A stretch of DNA of 64,000 nt, taken from NCBI GenBank assembly GCA_041917755.1, contig JAYRWY010000007.1:62001-126000 (forward strand), in the 5' to 3' direction. The stretch is from RGZA01 sp041917755 (GTDB taxonomy: Bacteria; Pseudomonadota; Alphaproteobacteria; UBA9219; RGZA01). This document shows, in pieces, positions 36,043 through 45,428 of the stretch (the stretch's first letter is position 1; every line of letters starts with the position of its first letter). The notes below the pieces were generated by a model. That model saw only the letters and a list, made by a program, of their open reading frames with translations. It did not search any database and was not told where the DNA came from. A program made the translations under genes and the position numbers.

Positions 36043-36738
36043 TTATCCCTTTAATCGGTATCCCACGCCTGTTTCGGTCATGATATAGCGGGGCTGCATC
36101 GGGTCGTCGCCCAGTTTTTGACGCAAGTGCTGAATTGCAATGCGCAGTGTGTGATTATCTTGAGCGGCGCGCCGGTCCCAGACTTCTTTTAAAAGCTGGT
36201 TATGGGTTACAACCTTATCGACGTGTTTGATAAGCGTAACCAGTAAGCGGTATTCGGTTGGTGTCAGGCGTGTTTCGTTGTCGTTGACATAGACAAGGCG
36301 TTTTTCCAGATCAACTTTTAATCCGCTGGTTTCAAAAATGTGTGCCGCATCGGGTTGAATGCGATGACTGAGATGACGTAGCGCAACCTTGAGCCGTGCA
36401 AGCAGTTCAGGTGCACTGAAGGGCTTGGTCAGATAATCATCTGCGCCAAGTTCCAGGGCTTCAACCTTGTCGCTTTCTTGTCCGCGGGCGGAGAGGACGA
36501 TAATGGGGATTGCGCTGGTGCTGCGGACTGCTTTTATCACTTCCATGCCACTCATATCCGGAAGGCCAAGATCGAGAATAATCACATCAGGCTTGTAATG
36601 GGCGGCATAGCGGATACCTTCGCCTGCGCGATCGGTTAGCACGGCCTTATAGTGGTGGGAGGATAGAAGTGTTGACAGAAATTTGCTGATTTCGGGCTCG
36701 TCCTCAATGACCAGAATGGTTGGATGCGTTGCTGCCAT
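36043..36738 (-). CDS. KdpE-like OmpR-family response regulator
   Basis: A 231-residue regulator. The receiver has IEDEPE, phospho-Asp in VIILDLGLPDMSG, Ser in IVLSARG and Lys in LTKPFSAPELLARL. The winged helix (about 135-228) has LTPTEYRLLVTLIKHVDKVVTHNQLL and ends MTETGVGYRLKG, as in KdpE. The ribosome binding site AGGAGA lies inside the end of the kinase gene, which it overlaps by 35 bases, so kinase and regulator are translationally coupled. The Kup potassium transporter is the next gene upstream of the kinase on the same strand. Confidence 0.88.
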   Translation of the reverse strand: MAATHPTILVIEDEPEISKFLSTLLSSHHYKAVLTDRAGEGIRYAAHYKPDVIILDLGLPDMSGMEVIKAVRSTSAIPIIVLSARGQESDKVEALELGADDYLTKPFSAPELLARLKVALRHLSHRIQPDAAHIFETSGLKVDLEKRLVYVNDNETRLTPTEYRLLVTLIKHVDKVVTHNQLLKEVWDRRAAQDNHTLRIAIQHLRQKLGDDPMQPRYIMTETGVGYRLKG

Positions 36739-38257
36739 CTATGTCTCCTTTCTGCTCTGTGGCCAAAGGTAGGATAAATGAAAAACAGGCGCCGCCTTGG
36801 GGTTGGTTGTGCGCCCAAATTTTCCCCTGATGCGCAGTAATGATGCCGTGACATACGGCAAGTCCAAGGCCGGTGCCACGGCCATGTTTGTTTTTGTCGG
36901 AAGTATAGAATTTATCAAAGATGTTCTTTTCCTCGCCGGGCTGAATTCCCGGGCCTTCATCAGCAATTGTAACTTTAATGCCGTCTTCTACCGTGGTTGC
37001 GGTGATGGTCACGGTTGTGCCATGCGGCGCGTAACGTGATGCATTTGCAAAGATATTGACCAGCACCTGTTCGATGAGTGTGCCATCAACGGTCACCATG
37101 GGTAGATGGTCTTGGGCTTTTGTGACCAGATGGTGCTTGGCCAGCAGGGGTTTGGCGTGGGTTAGGGCGGCGCCAATCAGTTCTTCAATAAAATAGGGCT
37201 GTAAATTCAGTTGCAGATTTCCTGATTCCAGCCGTGTGACATCGAGTAGGTTGGATACGATACGCGATAGGCGGTTGGCTTCGCGATGTATCCCGCCCGC
37301 AAGTTCGGCCACGATGGTGCGAGGAAGTGTTTGAGAATCTGCAATGATGCTGCTGGATGAACCGATAATCGAGGCAAGCGGTGTACGTAAATCATGTGAA
37401 ACAGAACTGAGCAGCGCATTGCGCAGTTTTTCCTTTTCGGCCAGTACCATTGCTTTTTCTGCGCGTTCTGCCGCGCTGGCGCGTTCAAAGGATGATGCCA
37501 GCAGGTTTGCAAAAGTTTCCAACATGGAAATGTCTTCAGTTGAAAAACCCAGGCGATTGTCGTTTCGGCGTACGCCGAGCATGCCTTTGCGGCCGGTGTT
37601 GGTAACAAAAGAGATGTGCAGGCTTGACGCGTGGACATCCGAATATTGGCGGGTGCCGGTGGCGGGCATGCCGGGCATGTGGGTTGCTTCATCATGAAGA
37701 GTGTCTTGACCGATTATTGGCACTAGTTGTGCGGCATCATGGCTATCGGCCAGCCAGATGGTGACGCTGGCAGCGAAGTATTTTTCAATATGCTGCGCGG
37801 CGGCCTGCGCAATGTTGGTGTAGCCACGTGTGGCGGCCAGCATGCGGGTTAGTTCATAAAAGCTTTGCGTGTCATGGTCATGCTTGAGTGCGGATATGGC
37901 TTGTTGGCGCAAGCGTTCTGCCTGATCGGCGATGACATAACTGGTGACCAGCATCACAATCAAGCTGGTCCAGTAGGACCGTTCATACATGACAAATGAA
38001 TGAAGTGGTTCGATAAAAAAGAAATTGAAGCTGTTTGCGCTGAGCAGGGAATACGCAATAGCCGGGCCGCGCCCGAACCGTGAGGCCACGATGACGCAGC
38101 CCATGAGGAAAATCATGATCTGGTCAATCGGCTGTAAATCAAATACCGGGTCAAGTGCGAGACCGATGCAGGTGGCCAGAGCAGTGCCCAAAATGGCCAG
38201 GCCATAAAACCTCAGACTGTTTTTATTGTCTGCTTGCACTGCGTATTCCTTGGACAT
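36704..38257 (-). CDS. KdpD-like sensor histidine kinase of DUF4118-HisKA-HATPase type
   Basis: A 517-residue kinase. Four membrane helices of the DUF4118 type (about 15-105), a GAF-like domain (about 135-250), HisKA with SVSHDLRTPLAS (His at about residue 288) and HATPase with NIFANASRYAP, DEGPGIQPGEE and GTGLGLAVCHGII. It lacks both the N-terminal KdpD domain and the USP domain of classical KdpD. So it is a short KdpD-type kinase. The start is uncertain: ATG 38257 or 38284. It overlaps its regulator gene and starts 47 bases (20 from 38284) after the kup stop. Confidence 0.85.
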   Translation of the reverse strand: MSKEYAVQADNKNSLRFYGLAILGTALATCIGLALDPVFDLQPIDQIMIFLMGCVIVASRFGRGPAIAYSLLSANSFNFFFIEPLHSFVMYERSYWTSLIVMLVTSYVIADQAERLRQQAISALKHDHDTQSFYELTRMLAATRGYTNIAQAAAQHIEKYFAASVTIWLADSHDAAQLVPIIGQDTLHDEATHMPGMPATGTRQYSDVHASSLHISFVTNTGRKGMLGVRRNDNRLGFSTEDISMLETFANLLASSFERASAAERAEKAMVLAEKEKLRNALLSSVSHDLRTPLASIIGSSSSIIADSQTLPRTIVAELAGGIHREANRLSRIVSNLLDVTRLESGNLQLNLQPYFIEELIGAALTHAKPLLAKHHLVTKAQDHLPMVTVDGTLIEQVLVNIFANASRYAPHGTTVTITATTVEDGIKVTIADEGPGIQPGEEKNIFDKFYTSDKNKHGRGTGLGLAVCHGIITAHQGKIWAHNQPQGGACFSFILPLATEQKGDIDGSNASNHSGH

Positions 38258-38304
38258 AGAGCGAGCCACACCCCACCAGATCATGGGGGTGACCCATCGC
38301 CGGA

Positions 38305-40185
38305 TTATATGCGCATTTGTGCCCCGATTTCGACAACCCTGTTGAAGGGGATACCGTAGGATTGATGCACTTGTTGCTGATTAACATATAAAAAAGCGTA
38401 TAAATAGGCCTGCGATAGAGGCAGGCCCAGATGTGCATCTGGGCGGAGTGTGAGACGCGATACAAAAAATGTTGTGTTTGCCAGCGAAATATCCAGCACT
38501 GCATCGTCCACACATTGTTTGAGTAATTTTGGGATGCTGGGAATTTCCATAAACCCGTAGGTGGCTTCGATGCTCCATATATTCTCTCCCAGACTTTTGA
38601 GTTGGTAGCGTTGGGAATGGTGGACATAGGCATCGTCACTGCTTTTGATATGCAATGTGATGATGCGTTCATGCAGGATGTGGTTGAACTGCGTGTTACG
38701 CAAAAGGGCCAGAGGGGTATCGCCGGAACTGCGTACCAGATAAATGGCCGTGCCTTCTGCGCGCCGAATGGATTGAAGGGCAATTTTATCCATCCATGAT
38801 TTTAATGAGCCGGTCAGTTGGGTAAGGCTTTTTTGCAGGAAACGGGTGCCGTCAACCCATGTTATCATCACCGTGAAAATCATGATTGCGATTGTAACAG
38901 TGACGTAGCCCCCATCTGCAAATTTTGTGATGGCACCGCTCCATAACAGCAGGTCAATAAGCCCAAACACTACAAGGAACATGACCCAGGCATGGGGTTT
39001 CCATTTCCAGCGGGCAGCCATAATCCTGGTTATCAGTAAGGTTGTAATGAGCATGACGCCGAGTACCGAAATACCATAGGCCGAAGCCAGCGCATCGGAT
39101 GAACGAAAATCAACCACCATGAAAATGACGCCCGCAAGCATCATCCAGTTAATGGTGGGAATGTAGATTTGGCCGATTTCATCTGATGATGTGTGTAAAA
39201 TTTTCATGCGTGGCAAGTATCCGAGCTGAATGGCTTGCCGTGTGATGGAATAGGCGCCCGAGATCGTGGCCTGTGAAGCAATGACGGTTGCGATGGTTGT
39301 TAAGACAACAAGTGGTACTTGTAACCAAACCGGTGCAAGCAAATAAAACGGATCACGAACACTGGCTGGGTCTGCAAGCAGCAAGGCGCCTTGGCCAAAA
39401 TAATTGAGCAATAGCCCCGGTAGAGCCACCCAGTGCCATGCTGCGCGAATGGCTTGTGCACCAAAATGTCCCATATCGGCGTATATGGCTTCGCCGCCTG
39501 TAATACAAAGCATAACTGCGCCCAAGATGGGCAGTAACGCCGCAGGATGCGTAGATAGTAATGTAAATGCATGTACCGGATTAATGGCAGATAGCACAAT
39601 CGGATATTGCACGATGGTAGTTATTCCCAGACCGCCCAGCACCAGAAACCATACAATCATGATGGGGCCAAACCACGCGCCAACGGTGGCGGTGCCGTGT
39701 TTTTGGAAAAGAAATAATAACACGATGATGATGAGGGTGATGGGAATAACCAACGAATGGAGATGCGGAAAGGGTACGGAAAGCCCTTCGACCGCGCTAA
39801 GTACAGAAATGGCAGGCGTGATGACGGAATCGCCATAAAACAGGCCTGCACCTATCAATGCCAATATTAGAACGATGCGCCGCTGTACAAAATTTCCTGT
39901 GGTGCGCGCGACAAGCGCAGCAAGCGAAAGGATGCCGCCTTCGCCGTGGTTATCGGCCTTGAGCACGAAATACACATATTTGAGCGAGATCACAATCACC
40001 AGCAGCCAGAAGATGAGCGAGAGAATTCCCAGCACCGTTGGAAGTTGCGGTAGCAGACCCGTGGAAGCAGAAAATGCAGTTTTGATGGTATAGATCGGGC
40101 TGGTGCCGATATCGCCGAATACAACGCCAAGGGCGGCAAGGCGCAGCGATTGCTGCCGGGATAGAGAAATCAAAATACGCTCCAA
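38305..40185 (-). CDS. kup: Kup/Trk-type low-affinity potassium transporter
   Basis: A 626-residue inner-membrane transporter with the Kup family opening ALGVVFGDIGTSPIYTIKTAF and twelve hydrophobic helices, then a soluble C-terminal domain of about 170 residues. Kup imports potassium with protons, mainly at low pH. The match is strong over the whole length. The start is a non-ATG codon: TTG at 40185 or TTG at 40173, the latter with GGAG upstream. A KdpD/KdpE-like pair follows immediately on the same strand, so regulator and transporter are probably co-transcribed or co-regulated. Confidence 0.93.
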   Translation of the reverse strand: MERILISLSRQQSLRLAALGVVFGDIGTSPIYTIKTAFSASTGLLPQLPTVLGILSLIFWLLVIVISLKYVYFVLKADNHGEGGILSLAALVARTTGNFVQRRIVLILALIGAGLFYGDSVITPAISVLSAVEGLSVPFPHLHSLVIPITLIIIVLLFLFQKHGTATVGAWFGPIMIVWFLVLGGLGITTIVQYPIVLSAINPVHAFTLLSTHPAALLPILGAVMLCITGGEAIYADMGHFGAQAIRAAWHWVALPGLLLNYFGQGALLLADPASVRDPFYLLAPVWLQVPLVVLTTIATVIASQATISGAYSITRQAIQLGYLPRMKILHTSSDEIGQIYIPTINWMMLAGVIFMVVDFRSSDALASAYGISVLGVMLITTLLITRIMAARWKWKPHAWVMFLVVFGLIDLLLWSGAITKFADGGYVTVTIAIMIFTVMITWVDGTRFLQKSLTQLTGSLKSWMDKIALQSIRRAEGTAIYLVRSSGDTPLALLRNTQFNHILHERIITLHIKSSDDAYVHHSQRYQLKSLGENIWSIEATYGFMEIPSIPKLLKQCVDDAVLDISLANTTFFVSRLTLRPDAHLGLPLSQAYLYAFLYVNQQQVHQSYGIPFNRVVEIGAQMRI

Positions 40186-40300
40186 TACACCTGATGTTTA
40201 AAACATCGGCAGGGTAGCGATGAACGTGTCTCGAAAGTGTCTCTTTATAAGGACGCGTATTTAGAAATTAGGAATAAAAATGGTTGTGTGGGTATAATAT

Positions 40301-41050
40301 TTATCCTGCCCCGCTTCGGCTGGTTTGATTGACTTGCTCCATAACCCACGCACGGACTTCAGTAGGGGATGGAAATAGTGCCTTGAAATGGGGTTGGTCG
40401 CCCACGCGCGCGGCAAGGCCACCCAGCTTCATACAGGCGCTAATGGCGGTGATATCTGTTTCATCATCGCCTAAAAAAACCGGCTTGCGCCCCATAAAAG
40501 GGGGGTGTTGCATGAACCGTTCGATGGCGGTGCCTTTGTTATAAGTAGGGCGCATAATTTCAAAAACCATTTTGCCTTGCAGGACAATTAAATCTCCTGT
40601 TTGGTCGGAAATGGCACCGTAGAGCATCGCTTCAATCTCTTGTTGGCGTTCCGGCGTCTGGCGGTAATGTACGGCAATCGAGTAGGTTTTATCTTCAATA
40701 AGAATCCCTGGCTGTCCGGTGAATTCCTTTTTAACAAATTCCCGCAGCGCGTTGGGCAAAGGTGGCGCATGATGTACATCGCCACCATAATTCAGTCGCC
40801 ATTCGGCTCCGTGCGAGCCGGCAAGCGGAAGATTGTTAGCTAGGAGCAGGTGGTCAACTTCCGCAAGGCTGCGCCCGCTGATCAGTGCCAGCGCGCCATT
40901 CAGTTTATTGTGCAGGGCATAAAGCCCAGCGATGAGCCCTTCGGGGACTACGACACTGGCGGGGGTTGGTGCGATATCAAGCAGCGTACCATCGACATCC
41001 AGAAAGAGGGCGTCTTGTAACGGATTTAGGCTAAATAACAGGGGTTGCAT
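40301..41050 (-). CDS. otsB: trehalose-6-phosphate phosphatase
   Basis: A 249-residue HAD-superfamily phosphatase. The nucleophile motif is FLDVDGTLLDIAP (Asp at about 18), motif II is LALISGRSLAEVDHLL and the late motif is VFLGDDETDITAI. It removes the phosphate from trehalose-6-phosphate. The C-terminal end of otsA and the otsB start overlap by 20 bases, so both are translated together. Trehalose is a compatible solute made under osmotic stress. Confidence 0.93.
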   Translation of the reverse strand: MQPLLFSLNPLQDALFLDVDGTLLDIAPTPASVVVPEGLIAGLYALHNKLNGALALISGRSLAEVDHLLLANNLPLAGSHGAEWRLNYGGDVHHAPPLPNALREFVKKEFTGQPGILIEDKTYSIAVHYRQTPERQQEIEAMLYGAISDQTGDLIVLQGKMVFEIMRPTYNKGTAIERFMQHPPFMGRKPVFLGDDETDITAISACMKLGGLAARVGDQPHFKALFPSPTEVRAWVMEQVNQTSRSGAG

Positions 41051-43274
41051 CCTTCACATTCTCCGGTGGTTCATCGAGTAGATCTTTAATCCGCCCGCGT
41101 TTTCTCAAGAAGGCGGCATCCAGTAGGATACGTGCCGCCCAGTAATAAATGTTGTTGTCGCGTACCATCTCGCGCAATAAACGAATGCGTTCGCGTTGTT
41201 CGGCCTCATTCATCATCAACGCACGCTGCATGGCATCGGCCATGCCAGTAGTGTCATAAGGGTTGACCAATAATGCATCCATCAGTTCCTTGGAAGCGCC
41301 GGCAAAGGTACTGAGGATCAGTACGCCCTTTTCATCATCGCGTGCGGCGACAAATTCCTTGGCAACTAAATTCATCCCGTCATGCAGACTGCTGACCACG
41401 CAAAAATCAGCAGCACGAAAGAGCTCGAATACTTCCACCGGTTCATGGTGTCGTGCCAGAAGAATGACAGGGGTATAATGTTTGTTGCCGAATTCCTTGT
41501 TGATACTTTCGGCAAGATCCATCGTTTCCTGCTGGATGGCCTGATAGGCTGGAAGGCGTGAACGCGTGGGTGCTGCCGCCTGAATAAACACAAACCGGCC
41601 ATGCCATTCGGGCCGATGACGTAAGACTTCACGCACGGCATGAAGCCGGTCGATGATGCCTTTCGTATAATCCAGCCGTTCAATTCCAACGCCAATCAAG
41701 GCATCTTTGGGAAGGTTGAAGCGTTTTGCAATGGCCGCCCGGCAATCAGAGGCCGGGGCCAATTCAGCCATGCCTTCAGGTGGCCACGCGATGGAAATAG
41801 GATAGGGGCGTACCAATGTTTCATGGCCTGCCTGCGTGACAATCGATTGATCACGGTTGATGTTGCTTTCCAGAAAGCGGTCAACTGTATCAAGGAAATT
41901 CTGGCAATGAAACTGCGTGTGAAAGCCGATGACCGAGCTGCCCAGTAAGCCGGAGAGAATTTCTTCACGCCATGGGCAAATGCTGAACACTTCGGAATTG
42001 GGCCATGGAATATGCCAGAACGTAAGAATAGTGGCATCCGGCATGAGCTCGCGCACATAGCGCGGTAGCATGGCCAGCTGATAATCCTGCACCAGTACAA
42101 CGGGATTTTTTGTGCGTGCCTTGGCGGCAACCGCGTTTGCAAATTTTTTATTTACGGCTTTATAGGTTTGCCAGTCATTTTCGCGGAACGCAGGACGTAC
42201 AAACGCGATATGGCAGAGTGGCCAGATGCCTTCATTAGCAAAGCCGTAATAATAACCATCTTCTTCCTCTTGCGTGAGCCATACGCGATGCAAGGTGTAT
42301 TCAGGGCGATCGGGTGGTACGCGGATGCAGTCATGTTCATCCACCATTTGTTTATCGGCGCTGCCGCTGCCATGGGCAATCCACAATCCCTTGCAGGCGC
42401 GTGTAATCGGCTCCAGCGCTGTCACCAGTCCGCTGGCAGGACGCTGAAGAACGATTTTGCCGTTCTTCATTTCGTGGATATACGGCTCGCGGTTGGAAAC
42501 CACAATCACTTCTTGCCCTGGGAGCTCTGTCTCCAGCAATCTTGCAAGAGTTTCCGGCGTCCAGTTCACGCGTATGGAATCCAGACGGGAGGATGCGGAT
42601 TTTGTATCCCGCAACATCTGGCGCATATCGCGCATGAGGGGGATAAATTCCCGTGGTAGTTGTTTGCCAGATACGCGCAATTCCGGATCGCTAAATGCGC
42701 TGCGTAGTTTTTTCATCCAGTCGTTCAAGGTAAGGCGCGCCATTAAGATGGTCACCAATGCCGCAATCAGAGAGACCAGTACCAAAAAACCGGCCACATA
42801 GAGCTTGGTTTTATCCGAGCGTTGTACACCAAAAGATAAATCGTGCAGAACGACGAAATAAGGTGCGGGCCATAATCCGAAGTTCAAGGGAAATGTTCCG
42901 GCGAGAAGTGTTTTGCCTTCTATGACGACGGTTTCAAATTTTGCTTTATCACCGCCAGGAGAAGGGCAGGAAAAAGCCGATGGCCACAATTTACTGGTGT
43001 TTCGCAGTTGGCCGTCGGCGGCACAAAGACCGACAGCCAGTACACGCTCGTCCTGCGCGATTTTGCCAAATAATTTGCGCAGGGATTCATCGTTGCGGCT
43101 GACCTGTAGTTTTTCAATAAGTGCTTCTTCGACGGAGTCATAAATCAGCTTGGCGCGCAGCTCCACATCGTAGCGGAACCAGCTTGAAACGGCACGTTCA
43201 GCCAAGGGCGTCGTCACAATAGCCAGCAATAGCAGGCTTAAGGTGAGCGGTGCAAGGAAGCGGATGATAAACAT
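41031..43274 (-). CDS. otsA: membrane-anchored trehalose-6-phosphate synthase
   Basis: A 747-residue protein. The C-terminal part (about 254-725) is a GT20 trehalose-phosphate synthase (VIVVSNREPYIHE; VLVQDYQLAMLPRYV; GIERLDYTKGIIDRL; SSLHDGMNLVAKEF) that joins glucose from a nucleotide sugar to glucose-6-phosphate. The N-terminal 250 residues are extra: helix 1 (about 4-22), an exported sensor-like domain (about 27-157), helix 2 (about 158-178), then a HAMP-like linker. Normal OtsA is about 470 residues and cytosolic, so this enzyme is tied to the inner membrane and may be gated by an external signal. It is followed by otsB with overlap. Confidence 0.9.
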   Translation of the reverse strand: MFIIRFLAPLTLSLLLLAIVTTPLAERAVSSWFRYDVELRAKLIYDSVEEALIEKLQVSRNDESLRKLFGKIAQDERVLAVGLCAADGQLRNTSKLWPSAFSCPSPGGDKAKFETVVIEGKTLLAGTFPLNFGLWPAPYFVVLHDLSFGVQRSDKTKLYVAGFLVLVSLIAALVTILMARLTLNDWMKKLRSAFSDPELRVSGKQLPREFIPLMRDMRQMLRDTKSASSRLDSIRVNWTPETLARLLETELPGQEVIVVSNREPYIHEMKNGKIVLQRPASGLVTALEPITRACKGLWIAHGSGSADKQMVDEHDCIRVPPDRPEYTLHRVWLTQEEEDGYYYGFANEGIWPLCHIAFVRPAFRENDWQTYKAVNKKFANAVAAKARTKNPVVLVQDYQLAMLPRYVRELMPDATILTFWHIPWPNSEVFSICPWREEILSGLLGSSVIGFHTQFHCQNFLDTVDRFLESNINRDQSIVTQAGHETLVRPYPISIAWPPEGMAELAPASDCRAAIAKRFNLPKDALIGVGIERLDYTKGIIDRLHAVREVLRHRPEWHGRFVFIQAAAPTRSRLPAYQAIQQETMDLAESINKEFGNKHYTPVILLARHHEPVEVFELFRAADFCVVSSLHDGMNLVAKEFVAARDDEKGVLILSTFAGASKELMDALLVNPYDTTGMADAMQRALMMNEAEQRERIRLLREMVRDNNIYYWAARILLDAAFLRKRGRIKDLLDEPPENVKDATPVI

Positions 43275-43448
43275 GGGGCTACCCTATTCCTCAGGTGTGA
43301 TGTGGGCGGTGACTGCATAGCCACCAGTAAAGGGGATTAAAAATCCGGTTTGTATGTTCTCGCCATTTGCGGGTGGTGAGATGGATGCATCGTGAGCGGG
43401 ATGTCCTGTGGCTCATAGGACTTGCATACCAGCATGACCGCGACAACA

Positions 43449-43467
43449 CAAATCATTTGTATACAAA
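43449..43467. promoter_or_regulatory. candidate MarR operator upstream of otsA
   Basis: CAAATCATTTGTATACAAA, holding the perfect palindrome TTTGTATACAAA (43456-43467), lies about 175 bases upstream of the otsA start and just past the end of the GH15 gene. It matches the site at 45371-45389 in 17 of 19 positions. MarR dimers bind such short palindromes, and a marR gene lies next to the second copy. Confidence 0.55.
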
Positions 43468-43506
43468 ATATATGGATGCCGCGGTTCATTTATGGAATCT
43501 TTATTT

Positions 43507-45291
43507 TCAGTGTTTTGAAAGGCGTATAGCAGATTCAATGATGCCAACCATGGAATAGGTTTGCGGAAAGTTGCCCCACAATTCCCCGGTGACCAAATCA
43601 ATGTCTTCCGATAGCAGGCCGACATGATTGCGCTTTTTAAGAATGGATTCGAAGAGATGGCGCGCTTCTTCGCGACGACCAATAGCCTCCAGGGCATCCA
43701 CATACCAGAAAGTACAAATGGTAAAAGCTGTTTCGGGAAGACCAAAATCATCAGGCGCTGCATAGCGCAGTAACATTCCGTTACGCATTAACGTTGTGCC
43801 GATTTGATTGACGCTTGCAATAAATCGTGGGTCGTCAGCAGCGATGATGCCCAGCTCATGCATTAGCAAGGTGCTGGCGTCTACTTCGTCATAATCGAGG
43901 CTGCCGGAGAAGCAGTTGAGAGTCTTGCTCCATGCGCGTTCGAGGATTATTACTTTCAGGCCAGCTGCAATTTGCATCCAGTAGGTGGCCTTGTCATGCA
44001 ATTGTAATTGTAAAGCTATCCGTGCCAGCCGGTCGCATGCAACCCAGCACATAACCGCGGAATAGGTGTGGATACGTTGGCGATGGCGGTATTCCCATAT
44101 GCCAGCATCAGGTGTCAGGGCGGCGTGGCGCGCCTTTTCACCTAAGGGTTCCAGCAAATCAAATAATCCTTTGTCTGCTTTTACAGGCAGACGTTCATCA
44201 AAAAACATCTGCATGGCGGCAAGGATGATGCTGCCATAAACATCGTGTTGGATTTGCAGTGCAGCGGCATTGCCAATGCGCACTGGCGCATGGCCACGAT
44301 AGCCTTTGAGATATTCGGCGTGCTCCTCCTTCAGGTCGGTTCCAGGTACAATGGCATATAGCGGCTGGATTCCGGACTGATCAAGGCAGACGATATTTTT
44401 GATGTATTCTATGAACCGTTCCATGGTGCGGGTTGCGCCAACACGGTTAAGTGCTTGCACAGTAAAATAGGCATCCCTGATCCAACAGAAGCGGTAATCC
44501 CAGTTGCGCGAGGAACCGGCAGATTCAGGTACAGATGTGGTGAGCGCAGCGACAATGGCCCCTGTCTGGTGAAAGCTGCAAAGCTGTAGAGTAATGGCGG
44601 AGCGGATAACGGCCTCCTGCCATTCAAAGGGCAGGCTGAGATTGCGTACCCAATGCTGCCAGTAATGCTGGGTTTTCTGTTGGAATTCGGCGGCGAGCTG
44701 CGTGATGTTTTCGGATAAGGTTTCGTCCTTGTGTAGAATGATGGTTAGGGGCTGGCTGAGGATGAATGCTTTTTCTTCCAGTAAATACGCAATCGGCGCA
44801 TCGGTGGTGATGCGAAATGCGCTGTCGCCATCGCCATAACTGATGTGGTTGCTGCCTTCCATGGGTTTGGCAGAAACCTTTCCGTAATTCTGCTTGGGCC
44901 GCAGCTTGATGCGGATGCGGCAAATGCCCGAAAGAGGCTCAATCCGCCGGATGAACATCGCAGGGCGATAGGTTCGGTCGTGTTGGCGGAAACGGGGCGC
45001 AAAATCGGTTATCGAAAATGCCGCGCCGGAAGCAGTTGTGATATCGGTGCGCACCAGAGCGGTGTTGCGAAGATATTCTTGCTGTGACGTGGATTCCTCT
45101 TCGCATTCAATCGAGAAAAAACCTGCTTGCGGGGTGTCGCCATCAAGTAGGGCGCAAAAAACCGGATCGGCATCCATGCGCGGCCAGCAGGCCCAGACAA
45201 AGCGCCCTGATTTATCTACCAGTGCCGCAACATGGCTGTTGCCAATCACGGCTAGGTCGAGATTTTGGGGTAAAGTAAGCGCAGCATTCAT
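43507..45291 (-). CDS. glycoside hydrolase family 15 (glucoamylase/trehalase-like)
   Basis: A 594-residue cytosolic protein with the GH15 layout: an N-terminal beta-sandwich with NLDLAVIGNSHVAALVD and WACWPRMDADPVF, and an (alpha/alpha)6 barrel with SRNWDYRFCWIRDAYFTVQAL and GIWEYRHRQRIHTYS. The Glu in WEYR is the likely catalytic acid and a second Glu lies near YDEVDASTLL or LFGLLSEDIDLVTGELWGN (the latter part is SEDIDLVTGELWGNFPQTYS). Members hydrolyse starch-type oligosaccharides or trehalose. Located between marR and otsAB in one direction, so trehalose or glycogen-linked metabolism is inferred. The ATG at 45291 has GAGGAT upstream and gives the family's normal start. Confidence 0.88.
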   Translation of the reverse strand: MNAALTLPQNLDLAVIGNSHVAALVDKSGRFVWACWPRMDADPVFCALLDGDTPQAGFFSIECEEESTSQQEYLRNTALVRTDITTASGAAFSITDFAPRFRQHDRTYRPAMFIRRIEPLSGICRIRIKLRPKQNYGKVSAKPMEGSNHISYGDGDSAFRITTDAPIAYLLEEKAFILSQPLTIILHKDETLSENITQLAAEFQQKTQHYWQHWVRNLSLPFEWQEAVIRSAITLQLCSFHQTGAIVAALTTSVPESAGSSRNWDYRFCWIRDAYFTVQALNRVGATRTMERFIEYIKNIVCLDQSGIQPLYAIVPGTDLKEEHAEYLKGYRGHAPVRIGNAAALQIQHDVYGSIILAAMQMFFDERLPVKADKGLFDLLEPLGEKARHAALTPDAGIWEYRHRQRIHTYSAVMCWVACDRLARIALQLQLHDKATYWMQIAAGLKVIILERAWSKTLNCFSGSLDYDEVDASTLLMHELGIIAADDPRFIASVNQIGTTLMRNGMLLRYAAPDDFGLPETAFTICTFWYVDALEAIGRREEARHLFESILKKRNHVGLLSEDIDLVTGELWGNFPQTYSMVGIIESAIRLSKH

Positions 45292-45370
45292 CTGCTTATC
45301 CTCAATCTGTTTGCAGTACTTACTGAATTGCACAGAGTAGACCAGCTATAGCAGCCTGTGGGCGGAGTGG

Positions 45371-45394
45371 CAAATCATTCGTGTACAAATGATT
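45371..45394. promoter_or_regulatory. candidate MarR operator upstream of the GH15 gene
   Basis: CAAATCATTCGTGTACAAA (45371-45389) nearly repeats the site upstream of otsA. It also carries a wider inverted repeat, AATCATT at 45373-45379 and AATGATT at 45388-45394. It lies in the 137-base spacer between marR and the GH15 gene, where a promoter for the trehalose unit is expected. Confidence 0.55.
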
Positions 45395-45428
45395 ATGTCA
45401 ATCTGGCATCACGTGCCGGGTAGTGAAG

